From Limnoperna fortunei (Eukaryota > Mollusca > Bivalvia > Mytilida > Modiolidae), in contig OX104117.1 of assembly GCA_944474755.1 (NCBI GenBank), positions 71,028,926 to 71,092,925 on the forward strand: DNA of 64,000 nt, in the 5' to 3' direction. Below, piece by piece: positions 22,221 through 34,282 of this stretch. How positions within the stretch are numbered: position 1 is the stretch's first letter; the number at the start of each line of letters is the position of its first letter. The translations under genes and the position numbers were made by a program. The notes under the pieces are model-generated. The model saw only the letters and a list, made by a program, of their open reading frames with translations. It searched no databases and was not told where the DNA came from.

Positions 22221-23009
22221 CTAGGGAAATGTCAAATCCATGAATAGGAAACACTACCTATGACTCGGATGAACCTGTCGATTTACTGATACTATGGTTA
22301 TATTCAGGAAATCTTCAGTTTGGTGGTTAAATAATCTTCACCAGTTTTTACATTTCATTACCATTTTCAAAATCAACAATTAACTATTTATTAACACTTA
22401 TTGTCTTCAATATAAGAAGGTACAAAGAAAGATAACTCTAGTCTATCTCGCATACTTTACATCAGTTTGAAAGCATTTGCACGAATATATTACAGGACAT
22501 CTTCAAACAAAAGAAAGACAAGAGCACAGAAGAATCAAAGAAAAGAAAGTAAAAGGTGGGTAACAATCACCGCTTTCTTGTCAAAACGTAAATAAATACT
22601 AGCTCAATGTTGACATATAACTAAAGGGTTTTTAGTTACTGATACAGCCGATATATATGTTAGACTCAGATCGAAGTACGCTCTCAAATCGAAGTCACTT
22701 TCTCAGTTTCTCAGATCTATGGAAGATGACGTCAAAGACGAAAGTAACTTCGATGACGTCATCAAACGTTGATGAACTCGCAAATAACTGATAATATTTT
22801 ATAAATCATTTGCAATAAAGCCTTTTAAAGGCAGTAGTATCATTTTATCAGACATATTGAAGTGTAATAGATCATTGAATGTTTTCTTAGCGTTCCACCT
22901 GAAAACATTTAATCTTTATTGTTTAACATAATAAAGTTTATGAATGTGTGATTTTTAAAACACTGAATGTCACATAACAAGATTGCGCAAAACATTAACA
23001 CTATATTTA

Positions 23010-23611
23010 CGAAATAGATTATTGCGAGCGGACTCTATGCGAATTAGAACATGGTCAGACCTTATATTTGTCAATATTTTATACCGAGCGATGCAATAAT
23101 CTATTTCGATTATAATATGTCTAGCAATTTGTTTTTGAAATTTCGAAGCTTTCAATGATAATACTGTTTTTATAAACTAATAAGATATTTCCAAAAAACA
23201 GAATGTTAAAGCAAATCAAATTGACATAATCATATATTCTCGTCCTTTTATTGATTATACGTACCTTTTAAACAAAAGCATGTAAAATCTTAACAAAATT
23301 GCATTGTTCCAGTTTGCAATTTTCAGTTGAGCGTAATATGAAGTCGGATTTCTTATTGTTAAGACATATTAATTCGAATGTAAACCTGTTAAAAAATAAT
23401 GTATCGGGAGAATTTTAAATCATATAAATCTCAGAATTTAGACGCATCATTAACAATAACGATAATTATGGATAACACATAACAAACTACATTTTTAAGT
23501 CAGTTTTTACATTTACACAAAACGCACAGTTTACGCGTGTGTGAACTAAACTATTGAAATTTCGACACGGATTTGTTTACATAGCTAAAGCAGTACGTCA
23601 TATTAGAATCT
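23010..23611 (+). repeat. Dispersed 0.6-kb repeat, copy A (one hairpin arm lost)
   Basis: This segment aligns with 44805-45449 over most of its length: CAGACCTTATATTTGTCAAT near the start, CAGAATGTTAAAGCAAAT, TACCTTTTAAACAAA, TTTTTAAGTCAGTTTTTACA and a GTCATATTAGAAT end. It opens with CGAAATAGATTATTGC at 23010 and an exact inverted copy at 23093-23108. Compared with copy B the internal long hairpin is reduced to one arm. No ORF; probably a non-autonomous DNA element. Confidence 0.75.
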
Positions 23612-24203
23612 TCAATAATATTTCGGTTTATTTCGAGATACATTTTGCAAGTTTGATTACACTTATACAACTTAAGTTGTTTTCATTTTATGTAAAAGTT
23701 ATACATCTAGATGGCATTCTATGGCGTCCAACAAATTTTATGCTTACGTATAGCTGAACTCATTCGTTATATCCAATTTTATTTGTTCCCCTGTAAGGTT
23801 TTGAGCAATCAAGATGTACCATGAATTTGAAGCGTTTGTGGCCTACGTTCCATGGATTTGAGAACCTTCAAAATCGGCATTATATTTTTCAATTGTATGA
23901 CGTCATCTGCCATAGATCTGAGAATACGCCGTAAATTGGAGAACGTACCTCGATCGGAGTCAGGGTTCCTATTTTTTATGATAAGAGTGGGCATATGTTT
24001 TGAACACATACTAAAAAATCAAATATGTGCCAGAGCTACAGTTGATCGTTACGTTACAGTGAATTAATGAAAAACGGGTTCCAGAATATACATTTTCATC
24101 GTCACGTTTATTCATTCAGATTTATGACATGCCCACACGGTGTATAACTCATTAAGGACAAAGTTTACGATTCTTATACTTTATATTAAGTTTTGTATTT
24201 TAG

Positions 24204-24269
24204 AAATGGATGATAGATTAAAAACAATGGAACTTGAAATGGCTGAAACAATACCAAAAAATAGACGAG
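24204..24269 (+). CDS. Possible short third exon of the CARD gene
   Basis: A 66-base open segment lies between the acceptor TATTTTAG and the donor GGTACGTT, with phase 1 on both sides, so it would join the second CARD exon in frame. It codes EMDDRLKTMELEMAETIPKN, a short, highly charged, helix-prone linker. The call rests on splice sites, matching phase and composition; such a short exon could be chance. No further downstream exon was found before the LINE at 27.9 kb. Confidence 0.4.
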
Positions 24270-25324
24270 GTACGTTAAAATTGAAAATTCCTAATACGCT
24301 ATCAATACTTATGATATGTATTTTATAATATCACCACATACCTATATTTTCATGTTCTGATTATCCTTTGCGCTGCTTTCTTTAGAAGGTTATGAAGTAC
24401 TAAATGCATAGATGAATTGTTTGCTAGTATTAAAGTAAAACTTTTAAACAGTTTCTAAAGCTTTTTCAAATGCAAATAGAATCGATACTCTGCATTTACT
24501 AGTAGCGGCGTTATGACGACAATGGATTATCAAAATCTATAAAATTTCCGAGAAAGATATTATCAAAAAAGGTGTGTTTTTGACTACAGGGTAGTGGTAA
24601 GTACTTAATATTTACAGCATCTACTCAATTTGAATAAATTGTCCTGGAATTTGAGTTGGCACTGCAACAGTTGCTTTAATTGGATTGTGGGAGGACAATT
24701 TTCTAAACATGAATTGTTAACAGTGTTTACAGAGTTTACATTGGCCTATAATAATACAAAAACAAAAGATATATAGTGGAGCCCAAATATTAACAATATA
24801 AGTACAGGGTGATCCGGACCTGTAAGTATACGACACCGGTCTCGAGTCTGAAGAGGAAATCGTACCTACTCAACTAAGACTTAACGATTGTCCCGTTAGT
24901 TATACTACTTTTAGATAATTATAGGTCCGGAATGTAACGTAATATTAGTAATTCTACTGTAAACCCATGTGCAGGCTACTTTTATTTAAATACAAACACT
25001 ACCAATTTACTTTAACATTACCCATTAAACTTGCGTTTTTCAGGTTTTATGAATATATTTGTTCTTTAGTTATCTTTTGAGGACATGTGGTTTAACATGA
25101 TCAATATAAATAGACTGGTGATTATAAGGATATGGTTAAATTTTTCTATTTCTAAATTTTTGGAGCTATGAATAGTATTACTGTTCCTTTAGTTATAAAT
25201 CTTTTTACACTTACCTACAGAAATTTATCTAACCCTTATTTGTTACAACTCTGAAACTTTATCATGTCTAAGTGTTTCTATGAATGGTGTAAGATGAAAG
25301 TCAGTAGCACGCCGGGAGCTGCAA
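24270..25324. other. Gene-free stretch
   Basis: No exon, repeat or structured element is recognised here. If the CARD gene continues, this is intron. Confidence 0.45.
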
Positions 25325-25693
25325 GCAGTTTTGTTTTTCTTATAAATAGCCCCAGACCCATACAATTTACTGTTTATAGTTTCGCCTTTCTAATAAATGT
25401 AATAGGCCCAGATCTATACTATTTACAGTTTACTGGTCCGCTTTTTTTTATTAATAAAATGGCTCCATACCCATAAATTGTACAGTTTACACGTCCAGCT
25501 TTCAGAGTTACGTTTAAGCCACTGACCACATATAATTTACTATGGGTTCGCATTACTTCTTAAAGTTTTTTCATAGAACCTGAGTCCCTAAAATTTTTGG
25601 TTTATATGTCTTCTTTTCACATTAATTTTATAGCCAGAACCAATTAAATGTACATTTTACGGGTTTGCCATTTTTATTCATGTTTAAGTCCTT
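25325..25693. repeat. Degenerate ~57-bp tandem array, six to seven units
   Basis: Successive units share the skeleton (T/C)C-(G/C)C(T/A)TT-TAATAAAT--(T/A)-G-CCC-GA-CCATA-AATTTAC-GTTTA--GGT, with unit starts near 25325, 25381, 25438, 25495, 25550 and 25612. Similarity falls off to the right. The first units stay open in one frame (25264-25476), which I attribute to the repeat, not to a gene. Confidence 0.6.
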
Positions 25694-27879
25694 AAAAGGC
25701 TAGAAACTCACGTAAACAGATATAATTGCGAAAGTGATCAATACACGCAGATGTAGAGTTTAAAGAGATAATGTTACTCGTTGGACTTTTAAGTAATACA
25801 GACATTGATCTGAGGTAAAGACTTTAAAAACGAACGATTTAGTTTGTGCATATAAGGTTTATGAAAAAAGAATTTGATAGTATTGTGGTACATGTGTATC
25901 TAACTAGAATAAAAAAGAATGCATATCTTTAATCACGATGGTGCGCTACCTCGACCTTTCTTCAAAACAATTGATCTCGTCGTGCTCATTTCGGAACAAT
26001 CTTATCCATTTTATCAACGCTAGTTGACTGTTTATTGGTTAAAATTGTTGACCTAATTTTGGTACAAAGCTCACCAACTCAAAAAGTCAAATTTATCTGA
26101 ATTCAAAATAACCATGGTACATGGTAACACAGCATGGTACATGCAATGACAATCAATCTAGTTGACCTGTATAAGGTATGTGAGTTGTGTGGTAAAAAGC
26201 TAAAAAAGAAACAAAAATTTAGAACTTCAAAATAGTAATAAACTACAATTTTACATTTAAAGGTAAAAAGTGAAAGTCTAATTTATCCAAAATTTAACCA
26301 AAATGAAAATAAACCATAAACAACTTTGCTTTTAACATGTATCTGGAAAAGTATGTCAAAATACAAACTATTTCTTTTTGTCGAAAAATAAATGTATGAA
26401 CACATAAATATAATCTTGAAAAAAAGTTCAACTCACATAGTGAGATCACACACAACGATGGTTAAAATAATTATAAATATATGATATGTGGTGCACATTC
26501 AATTCAACATGATATACATAAAACGAAAACAGAAAATCGATCAAAACAAAAGTGAAAGAGTAATAGTACACCCTAAGTCAAAAAATTAGAACATGTCTAT
26601 AAATACATAATACTAAATATAGATATTATGTAATGCAATCAACAATACCTGGGCAAAAACGAGAATGAAAGTATTAATTATACAACAAATAAAAAAAAAT
26701 AATGGATATATATAAGTTTTACTAAATCCAATTATGAGTGTTATATTCATAATTATAGGAATTATGGGCACAACATAGAACAAAATAAAATGTTAACAAA
26801 GTTAATAAGAGTATCATTCCACGTTTATAGACAACTTTGTTACTGGTGTTGAAGATAAAGTCCGAGGATTTTCGGAAGTAACGAAATGGTTAACGTTAAC
26901 AATAATCGCTCCCTTAGACAGCAACAAAAAAGGTGCCAGATTTTTACTTAGTCCAAACTACATACGCTTCTGTGTCGCACACTTATTAAAAAATTCATTA
27001 CATAATTTCATGCGTCATAATGACCCTCTGGGGGATATTTTTTTTTTGGGGGGGGGTCAAAAATGTTTTTATGCATAAAATACGCACACGTGCGCTAACG
27101 GAAACGCTGCTGAAGAATTGCCAAAAGTGGCGTTAAAACAACATTCAAACAAACAATCTTCATATGGGCAATTTCAAAATATTGACCGGATACATAAATC
27201 AGGCAGACAGATTCTTATACGGACGGACCATAAATTATAGAGGCCGATACCCTAAATGTTAATTTAACGTGTCTGTCGGGATACGTAAATTGGGAGTGGA
27301 TATAATTATACAATACTGGTCTATAGAACACTGTAGACAAATTGCTTACAAACCAAAGAAATACAATTTTATATCGTCATGCAATTTATTAAGAAAAGGT
27401 ATAAAAAGCATAATATAAGCAACCATTGTATAAGGAAATACTCGTTGGTAATGAAATATATATCCGAAATACCTGTAAGGACAACTATTGGACATTAAGT
27501 TTCTATGAAATGTAGAGCAGATACGACATAACGCTATACATGTGTAGGAAGACAAATTACGGTCTTAAAGATTTACTATTCAAGTTGCAGTCCACTTCTG
27601 TTCTGGAACAGACAAAGGGGGAAATGTGGGCGGTGTGTGTAAGGCGTGCACCCCAAATATTTTTTAAAAAATAATCTAAAACTTGGATCATTTTTAAGAG
27701 CCGTCCTATAATTGTAAATCCTGGAATGGAAAGGTCCTGTTTTTTGTCAGAGTGCTCCCATACCACGTAAATATTACAATCGTTGAATTATTTTACTATG
27801 ATCATGTAATATAACATTGATATAAAATTGTCTTGAGCATTTTTATACTATCAGTTTGTGTACAAACCAGTGTGCGCAT
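25694..27879. other. Gene-free stretch
   Basis: AT-rich, no exon recognised. It includes a T/G homopolymer tract at about 27036-27057 and, near 27105-27150, the string GAATTGCCAAAAGTGGCGTTA, which resembles the AAATTGCTAAAAGTGGCGTTT near 8376 and may be a fragment of a shared repeat. Confidence 0.45.
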
Positions 27880-28406
27880 GTTTAATTTAAACATATTTTA
27901 TTGTTCAAGTAAAACAATTTGGATTAGACAGAAGTTACCAGAACTTAGAATTGTCTTCTCCATTAATGCAACAATAATAACATAACTGAAGAACATTATA
28001 TATACACAATGTTATTATATACACAAATTGTGCTCTTAGAAGTGCAATAAAGACAGACAAAAATATCAGTGAAAGAGACTAGCGTTCATGACCGTTAATT
28101 TGCATAACAAAAGAAGCGGTAGACACCACACTGATAATGATTAAGTCACTTAAATAGATACAATGTGATGCAATAATATTTAAACATACACAACATAACA
28201 GTGAATAGTTTATTTATTGATTGGGTGTAAAAAAATAAATGCAATTTGTTCAGTGGTGAACGCTTAAGTGCGTGCAGGATTTGCAAGGATTATGGGACCA
28301 CGATATTAGCAATTGAATGATACAATAAGACAAGCAATTTGGCTATTGACTTGTTGACATAACAAATACATACGTGAACAGCCGCTTCTTTGGTACTCTT
28401 TTAGTG

Positions 28407-30839
28407 TTACGAAAAACGGTGGGTAGCCTTAATATATTGTTGAACAAGTGAAAAAACAACAACATTTATATCGTGTGATAAATTTTCAGATCCTGATAAT
28501 AAAAGTTGAACATTGACATTAACATCAAGATCATTCAATTCTAGTTCGACTGAATGTAAATTATTGAGCAATACATCTCTGGGTACATTGTATTTAGTGC
28601 AGTGAAAAAAGTAGTGTTCTGCATTTTCATATTGATATCCACATGAGCATGAGGGACTGGAAATTAGATTAGCCCTAAATAAATCCGCATTAAGAGAGCT
28701 ACAGTTATATCTTAGCCTAGCGTGATGGATGTTAACTAGTCTGTCGCCATACAAAAAGTATGAAGGAATCTTTTTAGAATTGAAAAATTTGTTTTGCAAT
28801 TGAGATTTAAATGACGAGATGTCCGGATATAGACGTGAATTCGGATCAAGAGAATTCCACAGACGGGTTGTGGCCGGGAAATACGATCCAAAAAATGTAG
28901 CGGTTCTACATTTTTGCAGCGGTATATTTAGATTGCTACGTAGATTGTACAGATTAGCAGCTCCGGCTGAAGGTGGAATTAACTCTTGGAGATACTCGGG
29001 AGCTCTTGAATTCATTATTTTATAAAAAAGATTTAGCTTTTTTACCTCGCGTCTCGTCTTTAATTTTTCCCAACCTGTTTCTGCATATAAGTATTCTGTG
29101 CGAACAAATACGGGTAGGCCGGTTACTATCCGAGCCGCCTCTAGTTGCACTTTTTCAAGACGATCCGAATTTACAATCCCGCAGTTGTCCCATACTTCAG
29201 AACCGTATTCCAAAAGCGGTCGTATAAAAGTGACATAAATTTTTTCAAGATATTCCCGTTTGAGTCTATATTTTAGCTTTCTTAGTACGTTAAGTTGTTT
29301 TGAGGCTGAATTGATGATTATATTTACGTGTTTCGTCCACCTGCAGTCGCTGCTTAAAGTTATACCTAAGTGTTTATGTTCAGTCACTGGGTAAATAATC
29401 GTATTGTCGAATGAAAAAGTGAGATTGTTCCTGACACCACGGAGATCAAAAACCATTATCTCAGTTTTGTCAGGATTCAGTCTCATTTGCCACTTATCAG
29501 ACCGTTCCTTCAGGCGAGTCAAATCTGAATTTACCATCACCTGAAGGGATTCTCTGTCATCAGCTGTATGTCCAATAGAGGTGTCGTCTGCAAATAACCG
29601 CCCTAGCCCGTCCATTTCATCGACAATATCATTAATAAATATTAGGAACAGTAAAGGACCTAACACTGATCCCTGAGGCACGCCTGCTTTTATATCACCT
29701 ACCGGCGAGGAACCGTCTCGAGTAAACACCCTTTGTTTGCGGGAAGTTAGATAGCTCTCAAACCAGGATAGGACATTACCAATTATTCCATATTTTTCCA
29801 TTTTGTAAAGTAGTGCTCTAATCCAGACGGTGTCGAATGCTTTACTTATGTCAGCAAAAGTTACACTAGTTACTTTCTTATTATCGAGATCGAGTAAAAT
29901 GTGATGATACAACTCAATTAATTGATGAGTAGTAGAAAATCCTGCTATAAAACCAGACTGCAGTTTATAAAGGAGGTTATTACTATGCAGATGATTGAAA
30001 ACGTACTTGTAAATTATTTTTTCAAACAGTTTACTAACACAAGAAAGTATAGACACGGGTCTATAATTAGAAGGGAGGGACTTATCGCCTGTCTTAAATA
30101 AAGGAACAACGTTAGCGACCTTCCACTGAGCGGGATATTTATTATCCCTAAGAGATTTATTAAAAAGGATACTTAAGGGTATCGCAATCTCCTCCTTGAC
30201 AGATCGTAACATTCTGTTACTTATGTTATCGGGACCGACGGCTTTATTGATATTAAGGTTGCACATACAGTCAAGGACATCTTGAACTGTGACAATAATT
30301 TGTGGAATCCCTTCGTCACACCTAGATACAAAGACTGGCAACTCTTTTTTGTCATCACGTACTGAAGAAACGGAACAGAAGTACCTGTTTAAAACCGCGG
30401 ACTTTTCATCGGGGTTAAAAACGAGATTAAAATTATTCAATGGGTCGCGTAGGGGAGGTAGTTCATTTGTAGAGTTGTCGGACTTCAAAAGCATATTAAT
30501 TGTCTTCCAATATAGTTTACTATTAGTAGACTTCAACTCATCAAGATTATCGTTGATGCTTTCATAAAAACGCTTACGAGCTTGTTTTTTTAAGTTGTTA
30601 ACTTTGTTACGCTGGGCTTTATACTTATGGTCGGAATACTCGGTTTTCTTACGTAAGTATATTGTGCGAAGACGATCGCGTTTGCGCACCTCCCTTCTTA
30701 ACTCGGAATCAAACCAGACTTTGTCGCTGCTACGTATGGTAACTTCCTTCGTAGGGATACAATTCCTTGCTATATCTAAAAAATTTTCAGTAAATTTTGC
30801 ACACGCAATATTAACATCGCTTTCTGACTCTATCAGCAA
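28407..30839 (-). CDS. LINE reverse transcriptase, 810 codons (Jockey/CR1-type)
   Basis: A single open frame of 810 codons. Residues about 240-290 are the RT entry block (QWKVANVVPLFKTGD, NYRPVSILS, KLFEKII). Residues 327-336 give FADISKAFD with the first catalytic Asp. GVPQGSVLGPLLFLIFIND is at 387-404, and the catalytic LFADD box at 415-419 is intact. After the thumb comes a conserved RPLLEYGSEVWDNC, then the C-terminal Cys-rich end CSCGYQYENAEHYFFHC near residue 740. The layout fits the Jockey/CR1 group of LINEs. The frame opens with TTG as listed; true upstream coding (RISKLDW) precedes it, and the endonuclease lies in another frame, so one frameshift near 30880-30900 splits the polyprotein. 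The protein copies element RNA at a nicked chromosomal site. Confidence 0.93.
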   Translation of the reverse strand: MLIESESDVNIACAKFTENFLDIARNCIPTKEVTIRSSDKVWFDSELRREVRKRDRLRTIYLRKKTEYSDHKYKAQRNKVNNLKKQARKRFYESINDNLDELKSTNSKLYWKTINMLLKSDNSTNELPPLRDPLNNFNLVFNPDEKSAVLNRYFCSVSSVRDDKKELPVFVSRCDEGIPQIIVTVQDVLDCMCNLNINKAVGPDNISNRMLRSVKEEIAIPLSILFNKSLRDNKYPAQWKVANVVPLFKTGDKSLPSNYRPVSILSCVSKLFEKIIYKYVFNHLHSNNLLYKLQSGFIAGFSTTHQLIELYHHILLDLDNKKVTSVTFADISKAFDTVWIRALLYKMEKYGIIGNVLSWFESYLTSRKQRVFTRDGSSPVGDIKAGVPQGSVLGPLLFLIFINDIVDEMDGLGRLFADDTSIGHTADDRESLQVMVNSDLTRLKERSDKWQMRLNPDKTEIMVFDLRGVRNNLTFSFDNTIIYPVTEHKHLGITLSSDCRWTKHVNIIINSASKQLNVLRKLKYRLKREYLEKIYVTFIRPLLEYGSEVWDNCGIVNSDRLEKVQLEAARIVTGLPVFVRTEYLYAETGWEKLKTRREVKKLNLFYKIMNSRAPEYLQELIPPSAGAANLYNLRSNLNIPLQKCRTATFFGSYFPATTRLWNSLDPNSRLYPDISSFKSQLQNKFFNSKKIPSYFLYGDRLVNIHHARLRYNCSSLNADLFRANLISSPSCSCGYQYENAEHYFFHCTKYNVPRDVLLNNLHSVELELNDLDVNVNVQLLLSGSENLSHDINVVVFSLVQQYIKATHRFS

Positions 30840-30879
30840 CTGCCAGTCAAGCTTGCTTATTCGCTTTTTCGCTTTTTCA

Positions 30880-31093
30880 TAAGTAAATAGTCGCCGTTCT
30901 TATAATCCCATATTGACCGCTTGAAGGTTTTTGCGTTTTTGTAACCACTGTCGATGAAAACATAGGTCCCGTCATGGTCACTTACGTCCCTGTCTATCGG
31001 CAAAGTATCACACTCAATTACACGTACCGAGTCGGTAACGAAAATTGGGTCTAATAGCGACGATAAGCCTGTTCGACTATAAAACCGGGCATG
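30880..31093 (-). pseudogene. LINE AP-endonuclease, C-terminal fragment
   Basis: Minus-strand translation gives TGLSSLLDPIFVTDSVRV, then DRDVSDHDGTYVFID and KRSIWDYKNGDY. The S-x-LLDPI-V-D and SDHDG steps are the last conserved motifs of the APE-type endonuclease of LINEs, the SDH carrying the catalytic His. The N-terminal catalytic motifs are absent (5' truncation), and this frame is offset from the RT frame by one base change near 30880-30900. Confidence 0.8.
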
Positions 31094-31398
31094 TTATCAG
31101 CCACTTTGATAAAGGGACCTGTGTGGAAAGTCTACCTTTAATTCTATTTTATAATTTTGTTCCCGCTGATACTATTTACCCAAACTTCCCAACACATACA
31201 CAAACTAAACCGTAACACACTTTAAAATAACATTTGTGGCAGTTTTATCAATTTTAATATAAGTTGTATATAATTGTTTATTAGAAAATGTTCTATCTAT
31301 CTATTATCCTTTCTGATTCAGACCAATATGGTATAAAGTACAGCGCATGGTGCACGGATAACAGTATTTGTGATTTAAATCAACTATTTACAGTGCAG
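31094..31398 (-). other. Probable 3' untranslated part of the second LINE
   Basis: No coding signal. On the minus strand there is a GGATAATAGATAGATAGAAC tract near 31290-31310, the kind of short tandem tail that ends some LINEs. The border with the first LINE at 31093 is abrupt. Confidence 0.4.
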
Positions 31399-32915
31399 CT
31401 AAAACAGGGTGGATAAATCAATGGCGGAACGGTGTGCTGGGTCATCTTCTGTTTTGAAGATGTCTACGATCGGTGATGTCACAATGGTTGATGGCAGAGC
31501 ATTCCATATTCTGATGCTGTATGGGTAGAATGACTTCTGATAGGTCAGCGTTCTGTCGTATGGGATGTAGAAAGTCATGCCATTTCCTCTCGTTGTCACT
31601 GTCGGGATGAGTAATGTAGCTGGGTTATCTATTAGGTGGTTGGCTATGTGGTACATCATAAGAACTCTGGCTTGGCCTCCTCGCTCCTGGCATGATTGTC
31701 ATTGGAGTTGATGTAGCATGTGAGTGACACTACTGGTGGCTCTGTAGTCTCTGTAGACCATCCGAGCTGCACGTCTTAGGACCATTTTCAGTTTATTGAT
31801 GTTATGCTGAGTATAGTGTACCCAGGTTGTGCTTCCATACTCGATTACTGATCTGACTAAAGTCTTATAGCATAGTGCTTTGGTCTCTGGGCACTGGTAA
31901 AGCTCCTCCGCAGAAAGGCAATGGGGGAATTTGCCTTTTTAGTCATTTCGTCTATATGATGATTCCATTTTCTGCAGGTTTATTCCAAGGTACTTCGCTG
32001 TGTCTACTACTTCTAGTGCATGCCAATGAATGGTATAAGGGATATCTATGACGTTCCTTTTGTTGGTAAAATGTAGTATCTGTCACTTCTCAGGGTGAAA
32101 CTCCATCATCCAATCTTTTTCCCATCTTAGTAATTCATTAAGTTCTTGCTGCAGTGCTGTGGCATCTTCTCTGTCCTTGATGGTGCGGTACAGTGCACAA
32201 TCATCGGTGAAGAGGCACACTGAAAACTTATCTGATAATACTATGTCAGGTCATTTATGAAGAGCAGGAATAACAAGCGACCTAGAACACTGCCTTGTGG
32301 CACACCGGACTGGACTGGAGCTGTTGATAATCTAGTACACTCCAGCAGGACTTGTCGAGTGCGTCCACTAAGGAAGTCTCCGATCCATTGTAAACTGGTT
32401 CCTCTGATGTACAGTAGACGCTCATGTGGCACTTTGTCAAAAGCTTTCAAAAATCGAGAAGTATGACATCTGTCTGCCCGGAGTTGTCAGTGATCTTAGA
32501 TAGGTCTTGTGCTGGTATAATCAGTTGGCTCTCACCTGACCGGCGTTTGCGGAAACCATGCTGTGCATCATGCAGTATTGCATTCTCTTCTAAGTGATTA
32601 TAGATGTTGCTGTTTAGGATGTGTTCCATTAACTCACAAAACACTAAAGTGAGGGACACTGGTCTGTCGTTCGCTGCTTTACATCTGTCTCCCTTCTTAA
32701 TGATAGGCAAACCGTACCAATGGCGTTTTTCTAGTCCGTGGGTATCTTGCCCTGATGTATTGATCATGGTATAGAAGCTGTATTGCTGTTGCGATCTCAT
32801 TGACATACTCCTTGAACAGTCTACATGATATCTCATCAGGATCAGTAGCCTTATGAGGATTGAGACCACGCAGAAGTTTCTGTACTCCTTCTACTGAGAT
32901 GAAGATGTCTCTCAT
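31399..32915 (-). pseudogene. CR1-like reverse transcriptase, frameshifted
   Basis: Successive minus-strand frames read GLNPHKATDPDEISCRLFKE (32697-32915), GDRCKAANDRPVSLT and AQHGFRKRRSGESQL (32447-32869), AFDKVPHERLL and SGVPQGSVLGRLLFLLFIND (32241-32450), then FTDDCALYR near 32190, where the catalytic box has Thr for the usual Ala. Further on come EKDWMMEFHPEK, YLGI and the C-terminal segment TYQKSFYPYSIRIWNALPS (31399-31659). At least four frame changes are needed. Confidence 0.85.
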
Positions 32916-33736
32916 AGTGTGGTGTGGAGATCTCCGCTTGGATGGTATATTGTCTGTTCTTTCATCATTGTTGAATACAGCTGAGAAATGGTTATTGAAG
33001 ATGTCGGCGTTTGTATGACCATCTGTTTGTAGTATGCCACGTCCATCTTTGAGAGAAGCAATGCCACTGGGATCTGTCTTCTTACTCTTGATGAAACTTC
33101 AAAAACGTATTGTATTATAAGTTGACTCAGAGCTAATTATATTGTAGATGTAATCATCGTATGCTTTCTGGTAGGTCTTCTTTGCCTCTTGCTTTAGTCG
33201 TTGGTATCTCTGTTTATCTTTCTGTTTTTCCTGCATTTCTTGCTTTCCAAAAGCTACGTTTTTTTCTTCTGGTTATACGTTTGACCTCTGTGTTCACCCA
33301 TGGTTGACTGAATCTTGAGGATGATAGTTTTGTTGGTACACACTTTTCCTTTATCTTCAGAAGTCACGTTTTAATGGATGACCATATGTCTTCAACTGGG
33401 TGGTTGACAGTATAGCGGTTCATTAAATAATTGCAGAATTCAACGATCTTGTCTTTCAATTTAGTGGTGTCTGCTCTTTTCCAAAGCCTTTCGTTTGCTT
33501 GATTCTTTTTTCTTTATGTCATGATCTGCTACTCCTAGTGCTGCTGTGCACTTATCAACTAGGGTGGTCGGTTGGTTAGAAACAGGTCTAGTGTGTCTTG
33601 TAGGAAAATCTACAAGTTGGTCTAGGCCGCATTGGTACATTCATTGTAAACAGCGCTGATTTATTATTACTGTACTGTTAGTATTTCCAACGACTGCCTG
33701 TGTTGCCCACTGTATGTCTGGTAAGTTTAGAACGCC
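32916..33736 (-). pseudogene. LINE linker between endonuclease and RT, degenerate
   Basis: Minus-strand fragments such as KKTYQKAYDDYIYNI and HTNADIFNNHFSAVFNNDER occur in changing frames; the second is the usual segment just before CR1-type RT. The end of the endonuclease should lie between 33600 and 33736 but is not readable in one frame. Confidence 0.5.
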
Positions 33737-34228
33737 TCATATCCAAAAGACTGCCTTCTGATACTTATAATTATTTGCTAGGAGTTCAAGTTGATTGCAC
33801 ATTTCATCCATGTAGTCAGTCGATGATCTTGATCTGTATAAGGCACCAATAATAAGTGTAGTCTGCTTGCCTAGTGTCACATTTGCATAAACAGATTCTA
33901 TGTCTCCATCAATGTTGATCTTGTCACAAGAAGAGTCGGTGCGTATTGCCAGCAATACCCCTACAAAGCCATCGGATCTGTCCTTTCTGTATATATTGTT
34001 GTTAGGTGGGAATATTTCTGAACTATGTATGCTCGGATTCAACCAGGTTTCAGTGCCAATGATTAGGCTAGGGTTGTAAACTTCAATGATGTTTCCTACT
34101 TCTGCTTTCTTATTTCTAATACTCTGAAAGTTAACACTTAAAATATTAAAATTGTTTCTGACGTCTTTAGTATGTTGTTCAGCTGATGTTGTCGCTTTTG
34201 GTGAAGCGCAAGCATATGGCTGTCCCAT
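33737..34228 (-). pseudogene. LINE AP endonuclease, N-terminal half
   Basis: The 163-codon minus-strand frame reads NFNILSVNFQSIRNKKAEVG, then PSLIIGTETWLNPSI, then RKDRSDGFVGVLLAIR and TTLIIGALYRSRSS. These are the N-x-x-S-(I/L)RNK, T-E-T-WL and YR motifs of the APE endonuclease family, including the catalytic Glu in TETWL. The frame ends in AVFWI, where GDFN would be expected, so the copy has lost that motif. The endonuclease nicks the target to prime reverse transcription. Confidence 0.85.
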
Positions 34229-34282
34229 GCTTTGGCAAACAAGGTGTGGAAGGAATCAAAGACTTGATGTAAACTGTGGAAT

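Larger units (their letters stand above)
21383..24203 (+). other. Intron after the second CARD exon
   Basis: Starts GTAAATATAA and ends TTTTGTATTTTAG. It holds the diverged repeats at 21637-22220 and the dispersed element at 23010-23611. A short frame pair at 23809-24067 is not recognised. Confidence 0.55.
27880..31093 (-). mobile_element. Non-LTR retrotransposon (LINE), 5'-truncated
   Basis: A minus-strand LINE: a partial AP endonuclease end (30880-31093), a long RT ORF (28407-30839) and a 3' untranslated part of about 500 bases ending near 27880 at AATAAAATATG on the minus strand, a polyadenylation-like signal. Loss of the 5' part of the endonuclease is typical of incomplete target-primed reverse transcription. 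Base quality of the ORF suggests a fairly recent copy. Confidence 0.85.

Noticed and set aside
22676..22770. Cluster of GATGACGTCA-like words (CRE-type sites)
   Set aside because: Two GACGTCA words occur near 22728 and 22753, but nothing places a promoter there; it lies within an intron of the CARD gene.
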